Shown here in pieces: positions 7,562-16,800 of a DNA stretch of 20,120 nt. Each line of letters starts with the position of its first letter. Position 1 is the first letter of the stretch. Position numbers and translations under genes: made by a program. Source of the DNA: Acidobacteriaceae bacterium (lineage in GTDB: Bacteria; Acidobacteriota; Terriglobia; Terriglobales; Acidobacteriaceae); contig PKXI01000372.1 of the NCBI GenBank assembly GCA_003133425.1, forward strand, positions 1 through 20,120, in the 5' to 3' direction. Below the pieces are notes generated by a model. The model saw only the letters and a list, made by a program, of their open reading frames with translations. It searched no databases and was not told where the DNA came from.

Positions 7562-7716
7562 AAGCAATGGAGAATGAAGAGTAAAGAGGACCCCATGCAG
7601 CCGAAGATGGCGTCTGCAAGAGCTAACTCATGGTTCGCTGCTCGATCTGTGGGCTCATCCGGATCCTTTGGACAATGAACCTAATGTACATTTTCTTTGG
7701 AAATGGAGAAATAGCA

Positions 7717-7740
7717 ATCCTCCGGCGTTCACCGGAGGAT
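7717..7740. terminator. bidirectional terminator between convergent genes
   Basis: ATCCTCCGG, loop CGTTCA, CCGGAGGAT: a perfect, GC-rich 9-bp stem in the 189-bp gap between the GH99-like gene (+) and the GT2 gene (-). T-rich sequence follows on both sides (CTGTTCATTTC on plus, TGCTATTTCTCC on minus), so it can stop transcription both ways. Nothing else of note lies in the gap. Confidence 0.75.
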
Positions 7741-7750
7741 CTGTTCATTT

Positions 7751-8743
7751 CTACGCTGCATCGGTTTCTTCACGATCCTGATCGGCGCTGGCTTGCACTG
7801 CGGCGATTCCGAATTGTGGCGCGATCATCGCAGGAGTGCGGTGGACTGAGCTGATGATTGAAAGGGGTCGGCTACGCACCTCGTCGTACACGCGGCCAAG
7901 ATATTCTCCCAACACGCCGAGGCATAGAAGTAGCATACCCCCAACAAAAAACACAGAGGCCGCGACGGCGAACCCCACGGTGTCAACTGAGCTCTTCGTA
8001 AATAGCATAAGGAACGCCAGAAGCGCAGCTACGCTATTTGAGAGGATGAACAGAATGAAGCTAAGTCGCAAAGGCTTGTAGCTGAAACTCGTAATAGCGT
8101 CCATTGCGTACTTGATTCGGCTTAAGAACGAGAGCTTGCCTTCGCCAGCCGCCCGGTCTTGCCGGTCGTAGAAGACAACAGTATTCCGATAGCCAACCCA
8201 GGCCCGCAGTCCCGGCAAGTAGCGGCTTTTCTCTTCCATAGCATTGACCGAATCGACCACCTTTCGATCCATGAGACTGAAAATACCCGCATTCAAGGGT
8301 ATCGGATAGTCGGAGAGAGCCCCTAAAATACGATAGAAGAGAGGGAAAAGCTTTGCCAGGATCTTGCGCCGTTCCTGGCGACTCTTTCTTACCGCGACCA
8401 CGACTTCTGCACCGGCGCGCCAGGCATCGATTAGTTGAGGCAGAACCGATGGCGGGTCCTGGAAGTCGCCGTCCATTAGAATGACCGCGCTGCCTCGCGC
8501 CGTTTTAATACCTGCCGTAATAGCTCCCATGTGACCCCAGTTGCGGGAAAGTTCCACGACCACTACATGGGAATCCTCAGCCTGCAGCGCTTTGAGCAGA
8601 TCCAGAGAGCAATCCTTGGAGCCGTCGTTCACATATACGACTTCCCAAGGTATGCGGGTGCCTTCCAGGGAGGCTGCTACAGCCTCATGGAACTGAACGA
8701 TCAGATCCTCTTCGTTATAAATTGGTACGACGACAGATATCAT
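7751..8743 (-). CDS. GT2 glycosyltransferase, polyprenyl-phosphate (DPM1/ArnC/GtrB-like) type
   Basis: 330 residues, ATG at 8743 with AGGAG 7 bases upstream. The GT-A domain starts at once: ISVVVPIYNEE (2-12), VVYVNDGSKD (35-44) and the metal-binding VILMDGDFQDPP (87-98). NAGIFSLMDRKVV (151-163) and RYLPGLRAWVGYR (174-186) are typical of enzymes that transfer a sugar from a nucleotide donor to polyprenyl phosphate. Two membrane helices follow (about 226-248 and 255-279), then the usual GEYLGRVYDEVRSRP and a short soluble tail. Length fits the family (310-340). It is the last gene of the leftward operon headed by the GT-C-like protein, which would be the natural user of a polyprenyl-phosphate sugar. 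There are 109 bp to the gene before it, longer than the other spacings, so it may have some independent expression. The sugar is unknown. Confidence 0.92.
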   Translation of the reverse strand: MISVVVPIYNEEDLIVQFHEAVAASLEGTRIPWEVVYVNDGSKDCSLDLLKALQAEDSHVVVVELSRNWGHMGAITAGIKTARGSAVILMDGDFQDPPSVLPQLIDAWRAGAEVVVAVRKSRQERRKILAKLFPLFYRILGALSDYPIPLNAGIFSLMDRKVVDSVNAMEEKSRYLPGLRAWVGYRNTVVFYDRQDRAAGEGKLSFLSRIKYAMDAITSFSYKPLRLSFILFILSNSVAALLAFLMLFTKSSVDTVGFAVAASVFFVGGMLLLCLGVLGEYLGRVYDEVRSRPLSIISSVHRTPAMIAPQFGIAAVQASADQDREETDAA

Positions 8744-8852
8744 GGTCGACTCCTACAATTCTGGGTTGTGCCTTCATTTAGGAGCTCTTTCTTGTTCTCT
8801 GCGTCGTTATTTGGAACGGCAAATAATGTCATCCCAAAATCGGCACCTGGCA

Positions 8853-9350
8853 TCATCTGGGCGTACCCTGAAACACCCTCACTCTCCAGCGAACTTCAGC
8901 TGGTGTTAGAACTATGACGTATCTGGCACTGACGTGCTGTGTCGTTTTGACCCTCTCGTGATCGAGGACTTGCACGTCGTAATCCACCCTGTCTGTCAAT
9001 TCGATAGACATTCCGTCCGGCGAATAGAAGACTATTTGAAGATCGTGCGCACGATCCTGATAGCGCGTACTGATTCCGAGGGCAGATTGCTGCTTGATTG
9101 TCTCAGTGAGTGCGTCTTTGGCAGATCCGACGAAGGTGGGATCCAGGAGGTCCGCCCGATTCTGTTCCAGCGCGGCTCTAAAGACTTGCCATGACTGCAG
9201 ATAATCACGAATCGCCGCTGTCCCGGTCTGCTCTTGCAGAGGCCCTGGGCCTTGTAGATTTGCAGTTTCCACGCGAACCGTGGCTTGAGCGGCCGCGGAA
9301 GCCGCAGAAGCGATAAATGCCATGCAAAGAATAAGAGAAGGCTTTGACAT
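8853..9350 (-). CDS. small exported protein, possible NTF2-like fold
   Basis: 165 residues from ATG 9350, which has GGGAG 8 bases upstream; ATG 9356 would overlap the previous stop by 4 bp but leaves only 2 bases to that ribosome site. The signal peptide is MSKPSLILCMAFIASAASAAAQ. The mature part has helices with YLQSWQVFRAALEQNRADLL, then strands ending in DYDVQVLDHERVKTTQHVSARYVIVLTPAEVRWRVRVFQ. Helices followed by a curved sheet suggest an NTF2-like accessory domain, but I cannot name a family. It sits directly after the Ig-like exported protein in the operon, so the two are probably made together and act outside the cytoplasm, perhaps as partners of the membrane glycosyltransferase. Function is unknown. 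Confidence 0.8.
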   Translation of the reverse strand: MSKPSLILCMAFIASAASAAAQATVRVETANLQGPGPLQEQTGTAAIRDYLQSWQVFRAALEQNRADLLDPTFVGSAKDALTETIKQQSALGISTRYQDRAHDLQIVFYSPDGMSIELTDRVDYDVQVLDHERVKTTQHVSARYVIVLTPAEVRWRVRVFQGTPR

Positions 9351-9352
9351 GG

Positions 9353-10225
9353 TCATTTCTCCCAGCGGATCTGATTTCCCATGACAACTCCGCTTGCGAC
9401 GGTGAACTTTGCTCCGTTATGGGCAGACATCTTCACTTCCGCTATGCCGTGTTTCAGAGGTTGATCGATTGTCGACTGGGAGCCGTTGTACGTCGCCGTA
9501 AAGGTGACGATTGTCCCGTCTGGCACCGCGTTGCCGTTACAGTCGCGAACCGGATCCGTTGCCAGCTGAACCTGCTGGCCCGACTGTTGAGCGTTCATCT
9601 TCAACCCGCATGGGTCGCCTGGTACCTGCCCTACGACGCGGATGCTGGAAATTTCACCAACTCGAGCCACAAATCTATCAATGCCTTGTTGGGCCGTGGA
9701 GTCCATTACTGTCCAGGCAGCCCCATCCTTTGTGTCTACTATGTGCTTTTGCACATTGCCAGACGGGCTCGACAGTTCAAACGATACCGGCGTTGGGACG
9801 GCAATCAAGTTGTGATAGGCATCGAACACATACACCGCACCAGTGATGCCGTCATGAAGGCCAACAGGAAGGCGAGAAGGCTTCGCAAGAAAACTCAGGA
9901 CTGCGGGTTTACTTGCAGGCACAACATCGAATGAGTCAGTCTCCGTGGAGGATTCTCCTGCAAGGACGACCAGGTAGCGTCCAGCATTGTATAGCGATCC
10001 AGCGGGAAAGAATGTGATCTGCCCCAACTGCACATCACGCTTGAGTACTTGCCCGGGGCCCACAATGTACAGAGTCGCACCTCCGGTTCCCGGGGTTTGA
10101 ATTGAAAACGAATTCCCGGCTTCGACGGTTTTGGGCAAGATCATGCTCCCGCCTTCTGCAAAGGCAGGTTGCATCAAAGAGACAGTGGCCAAACCGCTGA
10201 GCAGAAGCGCCCATCTCGATCTCAC
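9353..10225 (-). CDS. exported protein with bacterial Ig-like (Big_1/invasin-like) domains
   Basis: 290 residues. The GTG start at 10225 has GGAGG 6 bases upstream and overlaps the preceding stop in a GTGA. The signal peptide MRSRWALLLSGLATVSLMQPAFA is clear. Three beta-sandwich units follow: about 24-100 (VEAGNSFSIQTPG...AGRYLVVLAG), about 105-195 (FDAYHNLIAVPTPVSFELSS...) and about 200-290. The last has D-C-NGNAVPDGTIVTFTATYNG and HGIAEVKMSAHNGAKFTVASG, the order of motifs seen in Big_1/invasin-type repeats. The two Cys (about 208 and 225) could form a disulfide. There is no anchor or catalytic motif, so it is likely a soluble periplasmic or surface binding or scaffold protein working with its translation-coupled neighbours. 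Confidence 0.83.
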   Translation of the reverse strand: MRSRWALLLSGLATVSLMQPAFAEGGSMILPKTVEAGNSFSIQTPGTGGATLYIVGPGQVLKRDVQLGQITFFPAGSLYNAGRYLVVLAGESSTETDSFDVVPASKPAVLSFLAKPSRLPVGLHDGITGAVYVFDAYHNLIAVPTPVSFELSSPSGNVQKHIVDTKDGAAWTVMDSTAQQGIDRFVARVGEISSIRVVGQVPGDPCGLKMNAQQSGQQVQLATDPVRDCNGNAVPDGTIVTFTATYNGSQSTIDQPLKHGIAEVKMSAHNGAKFTVASGVVMGNQIRWEK

Positions 10226-11349
10226 TGTGAACCTCCGGAGCTGTAGGTCGCAATGACCGTACGCTGACTGCTGACTTTGTTCGCAAGGTCCTGTGGAATA
10301 TGAATCTCAAATGGCACAGGGATCTGTGGCAAGAGGGCCCGGTCAATATACTCATCTGCGACCCATACAACCTGGCCATTCTTGTCGTAAAAAGTTCCAA
10401 GTACATGCGCTACATTCACAACCTGGCCGCTCTGGTTCTTGAGCTGTCCGGTCAACGACGCTCCTGGCGCCGGATTCAACTGTTGATCTTCAATTTCGAT
10501 GACCGGGTCTGCCGAGGCCGAGACAAGAGTTGATGAGGGAACCATGCGAACACTGCCAACCTCAGACAATGCTACGTTGGGAAAATTGATGAGAAACGGC
10601 GTAACCTGCTTCGGCAGCAGGAGGTGGGAGATCTTGTCAAAGCTGCCTTCGGTCGCAATCGACGATTGACTCTTTGACAGTAGGGTCGCCGTGACAGAAA
10701 CGTAGGCAGGCACAACATCTTCGTTTAGAAGTTCACCCAGAATCACTACTCCTTCGGCCCGCTCTACTGTGTGCATGTCCACAATCCGAACATGGGGCGC
10801 TTCCACATCCTGAGCTCCCCAGTCATCTCCGGAGCCGCGATAGATAACATCCCAACGCAGGTAATTCACCGTAATGACCTGCGGTGGAACTATGGGCTCT
10901 TTCACAATCGGCCACTCAGGCTCCCAGCCGTCGCCATTCTTCACCACGTGCAAATCGCGTGTGCTCACGTACGCGCCTACCACTGTAGACCAGTGCAGCT
11001 TGATGCGAATTTCTGCATCATTGGCTGACGCATGAAGTGGAACAATTTCAAAACTCTCTAAAGTCGCGTAGGTTCGCAGGCTCGAGTCGTACCCGATAAT
11101 GTCATGCACAAACTCTGGCTCGGTAAACTGGGCCTTGTTGGCGAGACTGGCGTATGCCTTGTCCCAGGCTTGCATGCGGATCTCATCGGCCAGATTCGTG
11201 GCTGCCGATTCTGGCGTTGAGGATGAGCGCAACAGGCTTCCGGCCCCGGCGTAGGCGACTGCCGATTGCACGGGCCATACCGTTCCTACCAAAATGAGCG
11301 CCACGGTCGATGCAGCGAGAAACATAGCGAGTAGAGATCCTTTGTTCAC
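10222..11349 (-). CDS. exported protein: NTF2-like domain plus two FxLyD-like beta domains
   Basis: 375 residues from the GTG at 11349. This start is set by GGGAGG 7 bases upstream, by a 4-bp GTGA overlap with the upstream gene and by the hydrophobic N-terminus that follows (MNKGSLLAMFLAASTVALIL). The frame stays open 70 codons upstream, but that part overlaps the preceding gene and reads as its shadow. Residues 45-150 look like an NTF2-like accessory domain (ATNLADEIRMQAWDKAYASL ... IRIKLHW ... VKNGDGWEPEWP). Residues about 185-270 and 283-370 are two beta-sandwich units; the second (VEN-like LKNQSGQVVNVAHVLGTFYD, then ...VPFEIHIP) fits the FxLyD/DUF3426 pattern. The N-terminal hydrophobic stretch may be an uncleaved anchor. 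It probably acts at the outer face of the inner membrane with the GT-C-like protein. Confidence 0.83.
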   Translation of the reverse strand: MNKGSLLAMFLAASTVALILVGTVWPVQSAVAYAGAGSLLRSSSTPESAATNLADEIRMQAWDKAYASLANKAQFTEPEFVHDIIGYDSSLRTYATLESFEIVPLHASANDAEIRIKLHWSTVVGAYVSTRDLHVVKNGDGWEPEWPIVKEPIVPPQVITVNYLRWDVIYRGSGDDWGAQDVEAPHVRIVDMHTVERAEGVVILGELLNEDVVPAYVSVTATLLSKSQSSIATEGSFDKISHLLLPKQVTPFLINFPNVALSEVGSVRMVPSSTLVSASADPVIEIEDQQLNPAPGASLTGQLKNQSGQVVNVAHVLGTFYDKNGQVVWVADEYIDRALLPQIPVPFEIHIPQDLANKVSSQRTVIATYSSGGSQ

Positions 11350-13208
11350 GATGCCAACCTCCCTTGCATGAGGGTTTCTTCGTTGGCGAAGGAGTCTTCT
11401 GCTCGGCGACTGCGCCTTCTCTCCTCCGGAATGAAAAGCACCAGTAGCGCCAAGATGCTGCTGCCGAACGGGAGAATGCCCCATACCAGACCCTGCCAGC
11501 GTGGAGGCATTTGTGGCGCGTTCACCGGGGTAGCCGGAGGAACTCCGTCTTTGCTCCATATGGTGATGGTCTTGTCTTCCAGATTGTCCACCTGGCGCCA
11601 GCCTGCGAATGACAGGAGCGGATCATAATAGTGGTCCCGCACTAAGACCCATTTCAATCCGTAATGATCTGCGTGCATCAGTATTGCGCGGAGAGCGTCG
11701 AGCCCCGGCCCACCGAAGTATTTCGAACTCGTAAGCGCGCCTCCACCAAAACGAGTTAGTTCTGGCAGCGTTCGACCGGAATTCCATTCGCCGTCCACAC
11801 TGCTGGCGTCCGTCATCATCGCTAGCCGCGCAATCTTATTACCAAATCCAAGAGTCACGTAACGATACTTGTCATGGCCGTCGCGATTGAGCCACACGGC
11901 AACCGAATCCACTTTGAAGTCTTGAGCATCCGCTGGCCGATAGGTTCCCCATCCCACCGCGAGCGCACAGCTGAAAGCCGCCGCGACCGTCAGCCCGACA
12001 ACCGCCAATGATCGATATCTATCCACAAGTTCCGCGACAAGGAGTCCCACAAACGGCAGGGCGAGCAAAGTTGCCCAGTAGCTGAATCGCTCCATGGTGA
12101 GCACGTCGAACGCACGTCCCAGCAGAAGATGGCCGACGGGAGTTGTTCCGCCGAGTCCAACTAGAAATGCCACCCAGAAACCAAGCAGCAAGGGACGAAG
12201 CCGAACGACCATGGAACCCCGGATGAATATGAACGGCAGGGCCAGAATCAGGGCTCCGTACGGAACGATGAAGTAGTTGAGGCCCCAGTTAAGACTCAAT
12301 ATGTAGTTTGCGCGGCTCGGGTGCGGGATCGGAGTCTGCGTGACAGGATAATGAATCAATGCGATCCAAAACGGAAGAAGCACGACTGCAATCGCGGCGC
12401 CTACAACTACCGCAATAGCGATCGTGCGGCCTGCAAAGGCGCCCATCGAAATCCGCTCGTCATCTTGACGGTCAAGGATTACCAGCGCCAGGACGGGCAC
12501 GGCAAAAAAGATTGAGCCAAAAAGTAGCGTGGCGTGGTGTGCGGCGGCAGCGGCCGTGAAAAGCGCACTCGCCTTGAGAAACGATCGCCACTTGCCATAT
12601 CGGACCCACTCGAAGAGAAACGGAAGGGCATTCAGATAAATCGGAGCGGCACACGTGGTGCCCAACTGTCCCGCCGAATAGACGAGGAAACTTTCCGATC
12701 CAAGAAACACACTCGCCAGGGCCGCGAATGATGCCGCGCGCGCGCTGACCCAAAGTCTGGAAAACCGATAAACGCCAAGAGCAAGAAGCATGATGGCTGC
12801 AAACTGCACAGCCATATACGCCATGTCCAACCCAAGTATCCGAGACACCAAAGCCACCCACTGCTGTGGCAATGGGGGATATGTGGTCTGTGAAAAGCCC
12901 GCATACCATTTCGGGTTCCATGGATTGAACCAGTGTTGAACATAATGGGATGCAAAGAAGATATGAAAGTTCGTGTCGTACGACTTTAAAGGCAACTTCA
13001 TGAGAAGCAGCGGAAGGTGGACAGCGACAACCGCCATCAGGATGAGGCTTATAGGAATTGGCCGTGTCGACGGAACGATGGAATTAGCTCTCTGCACAGT
13101 TGCCTCTTGAACAAATCGTTGGATTCTGACGACAAACTCTGCGCGAAGGTATCTTCCATGCTGTGAGGCCCTTGCGTGCAGTTCTCTCCCCCAAGCATGC
13201 TCTAACAC
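11346..13208 (-). CDS. PTPS-related polytopic membrane protein, probable GT-C-type glycosyltransferase
   Basis: 620 residues with about 11-13 hydrophobic segments. The first periplasmic loop after TM1 (53-72) carries SYDTNFHIFFASHYVQHWF (76-94), WYAGFSQTTYPPLPQQW and a GT-C-like acidic D78 with H82. This arrangement is known in the 6-pyruvoyl-tetrahydropterin-synthase-related membrane family (PF10131) and in GT-C enzymes that take sugar from polyprenyl phosphate. After the core (to about 420) a soluble domain of about 140 residues faces outward, and a last helix at 573-592 precedes a charged tail. The GTG at 13208 has no good ribosome site; the GTG at 13097 (AGAGG 5 bases upstream) would give 583 residues and remove a hydrophilic N-terminus, and may be the true start. 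It heads a leftward operon ending with a GT2 gene. The acceptor is unknown. Confidence 0.87.
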   Translation of the reverse strand: MLEHAWGRELHARASQHGRYLRAEFVVRIQRFVQEATVQRANSIVPSTRPIPISLILMAVVAVHLPLLLMKLPLKSYDTNFHIFFASHYVQHWFNPWNPKWYAGFSQTTYPPLPQQWVALVSRILGLDMAYMAVQFAAIMLLALGVYRFSRLWVSARAASFAALASVFLGSESFLVYSAGQLGTTCAAPIYLNALPFLFEWVRYGKWRSFLKASALFTAAAAAHHATLLFGSIFFAVPVLALVILDRQDDERISMGAFAGRTIAIAVVVGAAIAVVLLPFWIALIHYPVTQTPIPHPSRANYILSLNWGLNYFIVPYGALILALPFIFIRGSMVVRLRPLLLGFWVAFLVGLGGTTPVGHLLLGRAFDVLTMERFSYWATLLALPFVGLLVAELVDRYRSLAVVGLTVAAAFSCALAVGWGTYRPADAQDFKVDSVAVWLNRDGHDKYRYVTLGFGNKIARLAMMTDASSVDGEWNSGRTLPELTRFGGGALTSSKYFGGPGLDALRAILMHADHYGLKWVLVRDHYYDPLLSFAGWRQVDNLEDKTITIWSKDGVPPATPVNAPQMPPRWQGLVWGILPFGSSILALLVLFIPEERRRSRRAEDSFANEETLMQGRLAS

Positions 13209-13425
13209 CTCACATTAGGATCAGTTTCTTATTAATCGAGTTCTAAGTCTGGTCAATTTGGGACAGGCATGAACCAAGACATTTAGCACTTTAGTACTGC
13301 TTTGCGAGATTTGCGTTCGCGCCTTTGTCAGGGCGTGGGGTCCATTCGGAGTGTCTTGAATCGCGACTCCATGTTCTGTAGGAAACGTGCCCATGGAGAA
13401 GCGACCTCCGTCATCCCTTTCAAAA

Positions 13426-13441
13426 GCGCTTAATTGAGCGC
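13426..13441. repeat. operator-like near-palindrome
   Basis: GCGCT-TAATTG-AGCGC is a 16-bp near-palindrome with only the sixth pair mismatched and an AATT core. Its size and its place between divergent transcripts suit a dimeric regulator site. No regulator gene is in the window. Confidence 0.35.
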
Positions 13442-13530
13442 GTTTCAGCAGTTGCACGCCAAGGAGCGGCGCGCGCGGAATCCGAAAATGTCGTTCGAAG
13501 CGGGCACTGTTTGATTGACAACACTGACCG

Positions 13531-13572
13531 GTGGACCGATCTGTACCGCCAAAAAACGCATACCCGGTCCAC
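13531..13572. repeat. 8-bp inverted repeat with A-rich loop
   Basis: GTGGACCG (13531-13538) and CGGTCCAC (13565-13572) are perfect complements around a 26-base loop that contains six A in a row. It could be a hairpin in the leader of the TPR-barrel mRNA or a paired binding site. Confidence 0.35.
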
Positions 13573-13810
13573 GGCAATTTCGTGGTCAATATGGCTCAGG
13601 ATTCGAAAACCGGAAAGTGTACGGTTGGTTCAAGTAAGTGTCTCACTCTTCTCGCGCGCTTCAATTCGAGGTTGTGCTAAAGAGAACAAAGAGGATCGAC
13701 TCCGTTGTAGTATCTGGACGCGCGTTTTTGAGCCTGGCACAGATGTTCACAATGAGATTGCTCAAGTAACGCGAATTGGACTATCTATTCATTGCCAATG
13801 GTGATCGCGC

Positions 13811-16800
13811 ATGGTTCATCGTACGTTTACTGCCGTCATGCATCTACTGGGAATGCACCAGGAGTCAGGAGTGCACCTGCAACCGACATCGAATGCGCTT
13901 TCCGGATCAAATGAGCCATCGCTCCATCGCGCCGGTGCTCCTTTGATTGCCGGGCTCGAATTCCGGAAGATTGCATTGATGTTCGCATTCGTCGTAGCAG
14001 CCTGCGGCGTCGATGCTCAGACATACAATGTGGGGCCGGACGCTTCAAAGGGCCAACAGGCGCAAACGAGTCAAACGCAGTCTCCGGACCAGCCTCTGGG
14101 TTGGGGCTCGAATATCCAGAATGCGCGTCTGGCGCGCGCAGCGCAATTGGCCCTTCAGCAAGGCAACCACGCGCTCGCGCTTGACTATGCGCAGCGTGCA
14201 GCACAGGCTGCTCCAAATGATCCCCAGTTATGGTTCCTGCTCGGCTATGCGGCGCGACTCAGCGGGCGATACCCGCTATCAGTGGACGCCTATAGTAGGG
14301 GCCTTCGCCTTAGCCCTGCATCGCTCGAGGGACTCTCTGGACTTGCGCAGGCCTACAGCCTGATGGGGCACACCGAAGACGCTGAACGCCTCCTTAAACA
14401 GGTGATCGCGTCTGACCCAAGGCGCAGCGACGACGCACTCTTGCTCGGCGATCTCTACATGAGATCTGCGGATTACGCCAATGCGCTCGATTCGCTGGGC
14501 AGGGCGGAAAGAATTCATCCCGGAGCACGATCGGAGTTGCTGATGGCGCTCTGCTATCAGCACTTGAAGCAAATAGATCTGGCAAGCCAATACCTCGAGT
14601 TGGCTAAGCGGCATGCTCCGGACGACCCGGACGTCCAGCGAACGATGGCGGGATATTACCGCGATGCCGGGAACTATTCGGAAGCGATCTCCGCGCTCAA
14701 GTCAATTCGCAAGCCGAAACCGGACGTAATTGCTGAACTCGCATACACCTTCCAGCTAGACGGCAAACTGGAGGATTCCGCCAGACTTTACTCGGAAAGC
14801 GCCAATGTTGCGCCGAAGGATCTGGGTTTGCAACTTTCCGCGGCGCAGGCCGAGGTCGCTATTGGTTCAATGGAGAAAGCAAACTCATTTCTCGATCGTG
14901 CAGCCGGACTGGATGCCAATCATTATCGGCTACACGCGATCCGCGGAGAGATTGCGAAGTTCAAGGAGCGTGATCCAGAGGCTGTCAGGGAATATAGGGC
15001 TGCCTTGGCTAGCCTGCCCGCAAGCCCCGCCGAGGGAGAACTCTTTGGCATCCAGCTGCACATGGAACTCATGGAGCTTTATAAGAACCTGGCCGACGAA
15101 GGCGCTGCCCATGATCAACTCCAGATTGCGCAATCCGAAATCAACGGACTGAACGATCAAGCGTCAGGTAGAGCGCAATTCCTACGCCTGCGGGCTCTGA
15201 TCAGAACGAGCGCAGGCGATGCGGAGGGCGCACTCGAAGATATCAAGTCAGCTCTTGCAATTAACGCTCATGATCGCGATGATCTGCAACTTAACGGAGA
15301 TATTTTGCTTAAGCTTTGGCGCATCGAGGATGCAATTACCGCCTATAAGCAGGTCCTTGCGATTGATGCAGTCAACCAGTTCGCGCTAACCTCTCTTGGC
15401 TATGCCTCGCGTGCAGCAGGGCGCGACCAGGAAGCGGAGAAGTACTTCCAGCGCCTGGCACAGACCCACCCGTCCTTGTACGTACCCTATCTTGCACTTG
15501 GTGACCTGTACGCAGCGCAACGTGAATTCCCACGAGCCGAAACATCCTACAGCAAGGGTTATGCGCTGGCTCCGGGAAAAGCCCTGATTCTCGCGGGTGG
15601 AATGAACGCCGCAATCGAAGCGCACAATCTGAATCTGGCCGGAACTTGGTTGAGTCGCGTCACAACCGAGATGGAGAAAGAGCCCCAGGTTCTTCGAGAG
15701 AAGGAGCGATACCTGAGTTTCAAGGGCGAATATCAGGAATCTGCCGACGTTGGCCGAGAAGCAATAAAGGCGCTACCACGAGACAGGGACGTCGTTGTCT
15801 ATCTCGGTTACGATCTGCTCCATCTTGGGAAGTACGATGAGCTCCTGACTTTGACGACAGAGTATGTCGACATTCTTCCAAAAGAGCCCGACATTCCTTT
15901 GCTGCAAGGTTATGTGCATAAGCATGCTGGACTCTTTGATCAGGCGCGGCAGGACTTTGCTGAGACGCTGAATCGGGATCCCGAGGTGGTTACGGCATAT
16001 GTGAACCGCGGCTACATGCTGAACGATCTTCACCAGGCGCAGGCGGCCGCAGCGGACTTCGAATCAGCCCTCAAGCGAGAACCTGGCAACGGCGAAGCGC
16101 ACCTGGGACTCGCCTATGCCAGCCTCGATTTGCGTAAACCGCAGGTAGCTCTGCGGCAAGCAGAACTGGCAGAGCATGCGCTGGGCGATTCAAGGGATGT
16201 TCACGTGATTCGCGCGACCGCTTATGGGCGACAAAACATGTTGACCGAGGCTGTCAGTGAATATCGGGCTGCCTTGAAATTCACCCCCGACGATGGCGCG
16301 CTCCATCTTGGCTTGGGAAACGCGCTTTTTGCGGAGCGGCAGTACCACGACGCGATTGACGAGCTCGCAATTGCACTTAAAGATTCCCCCGATAACGCTT
16401 ATGCCTACGCCTTGCTCGCACGTTCTTATGCGAATCTGCAAGATCGCGATCATGCATTGCAAAATGTGCAACTGGCAGAGCAACATGCCCAACTATCGCC
16501 AACTGCAACAAACAATTCGAAGTCAGACCAAAGCGACATCTACATCTCCACGGGAGAGGCTTTAAGCGCTCTCGGAGACCATGCGGCGGCCATGGAGCGC
16601 TTTCGGAAAGCGCTCGCGGTACTAGACAGCGACCGAGTGGGCGTGCGTCTGGCGATCGCTCAACTCATGGCACACCAGGGTCAATCGGAGGATGCGGAGA
16701 GGCAAATTGCGTTGGCGCTGATGGAAGGTCAGACAGGCGAGACGGCACCACCAAGCGGTCCGCAGTTCATCGCGGCGGCGGATGTATTTCGGTCCATCCA

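Larger units (their letters stand above)
13209..13810. promoter_or_regulatory. 600-bp divergent regulatory region with inverted repeats
   Basis: This gap separates the leftward GT-C operon from the rightward TPR-barrel gene and must hold both promoters. The open frames in it (about 97-122 codons on each strand) have no ribosome site and read as random. Two inverted repeats stand out and are listed separately. TTGACA at 13514-13519 could be a -35 on the plus strand, but no good -10 follows at 16-18 bp. Confidence 0.5.

Noticed and set aside
7595..7678. 27-codon open frame with AGAGGA upstream
   Set aside because: The spacing to the ATG is tight, the product has no recognisable feature, and it lies in the gap between two convergent genes just before a terminator.
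11350..11559. 70-codon N-terminal extension of the NTF2-like exported protein
   Set aside because: It lies wholly inside the preceding gene in another frame, and a strong ribosome site plus GTGA overlap mark the start at 11349.
13221..13589. 122-codon minus-strand open frame in the divergent gap
   Set aside because: No ribosome site, no domain pattern, and composition like a shadow frame. Its position between divergent operons fits a regulatory region better.
13735..13750. TGGCACA-GATG-TTCA, near match to a sigma-54 promoter
   Set aside because: The essential -12 GC is replaced by CA, so it would not be expected to work.
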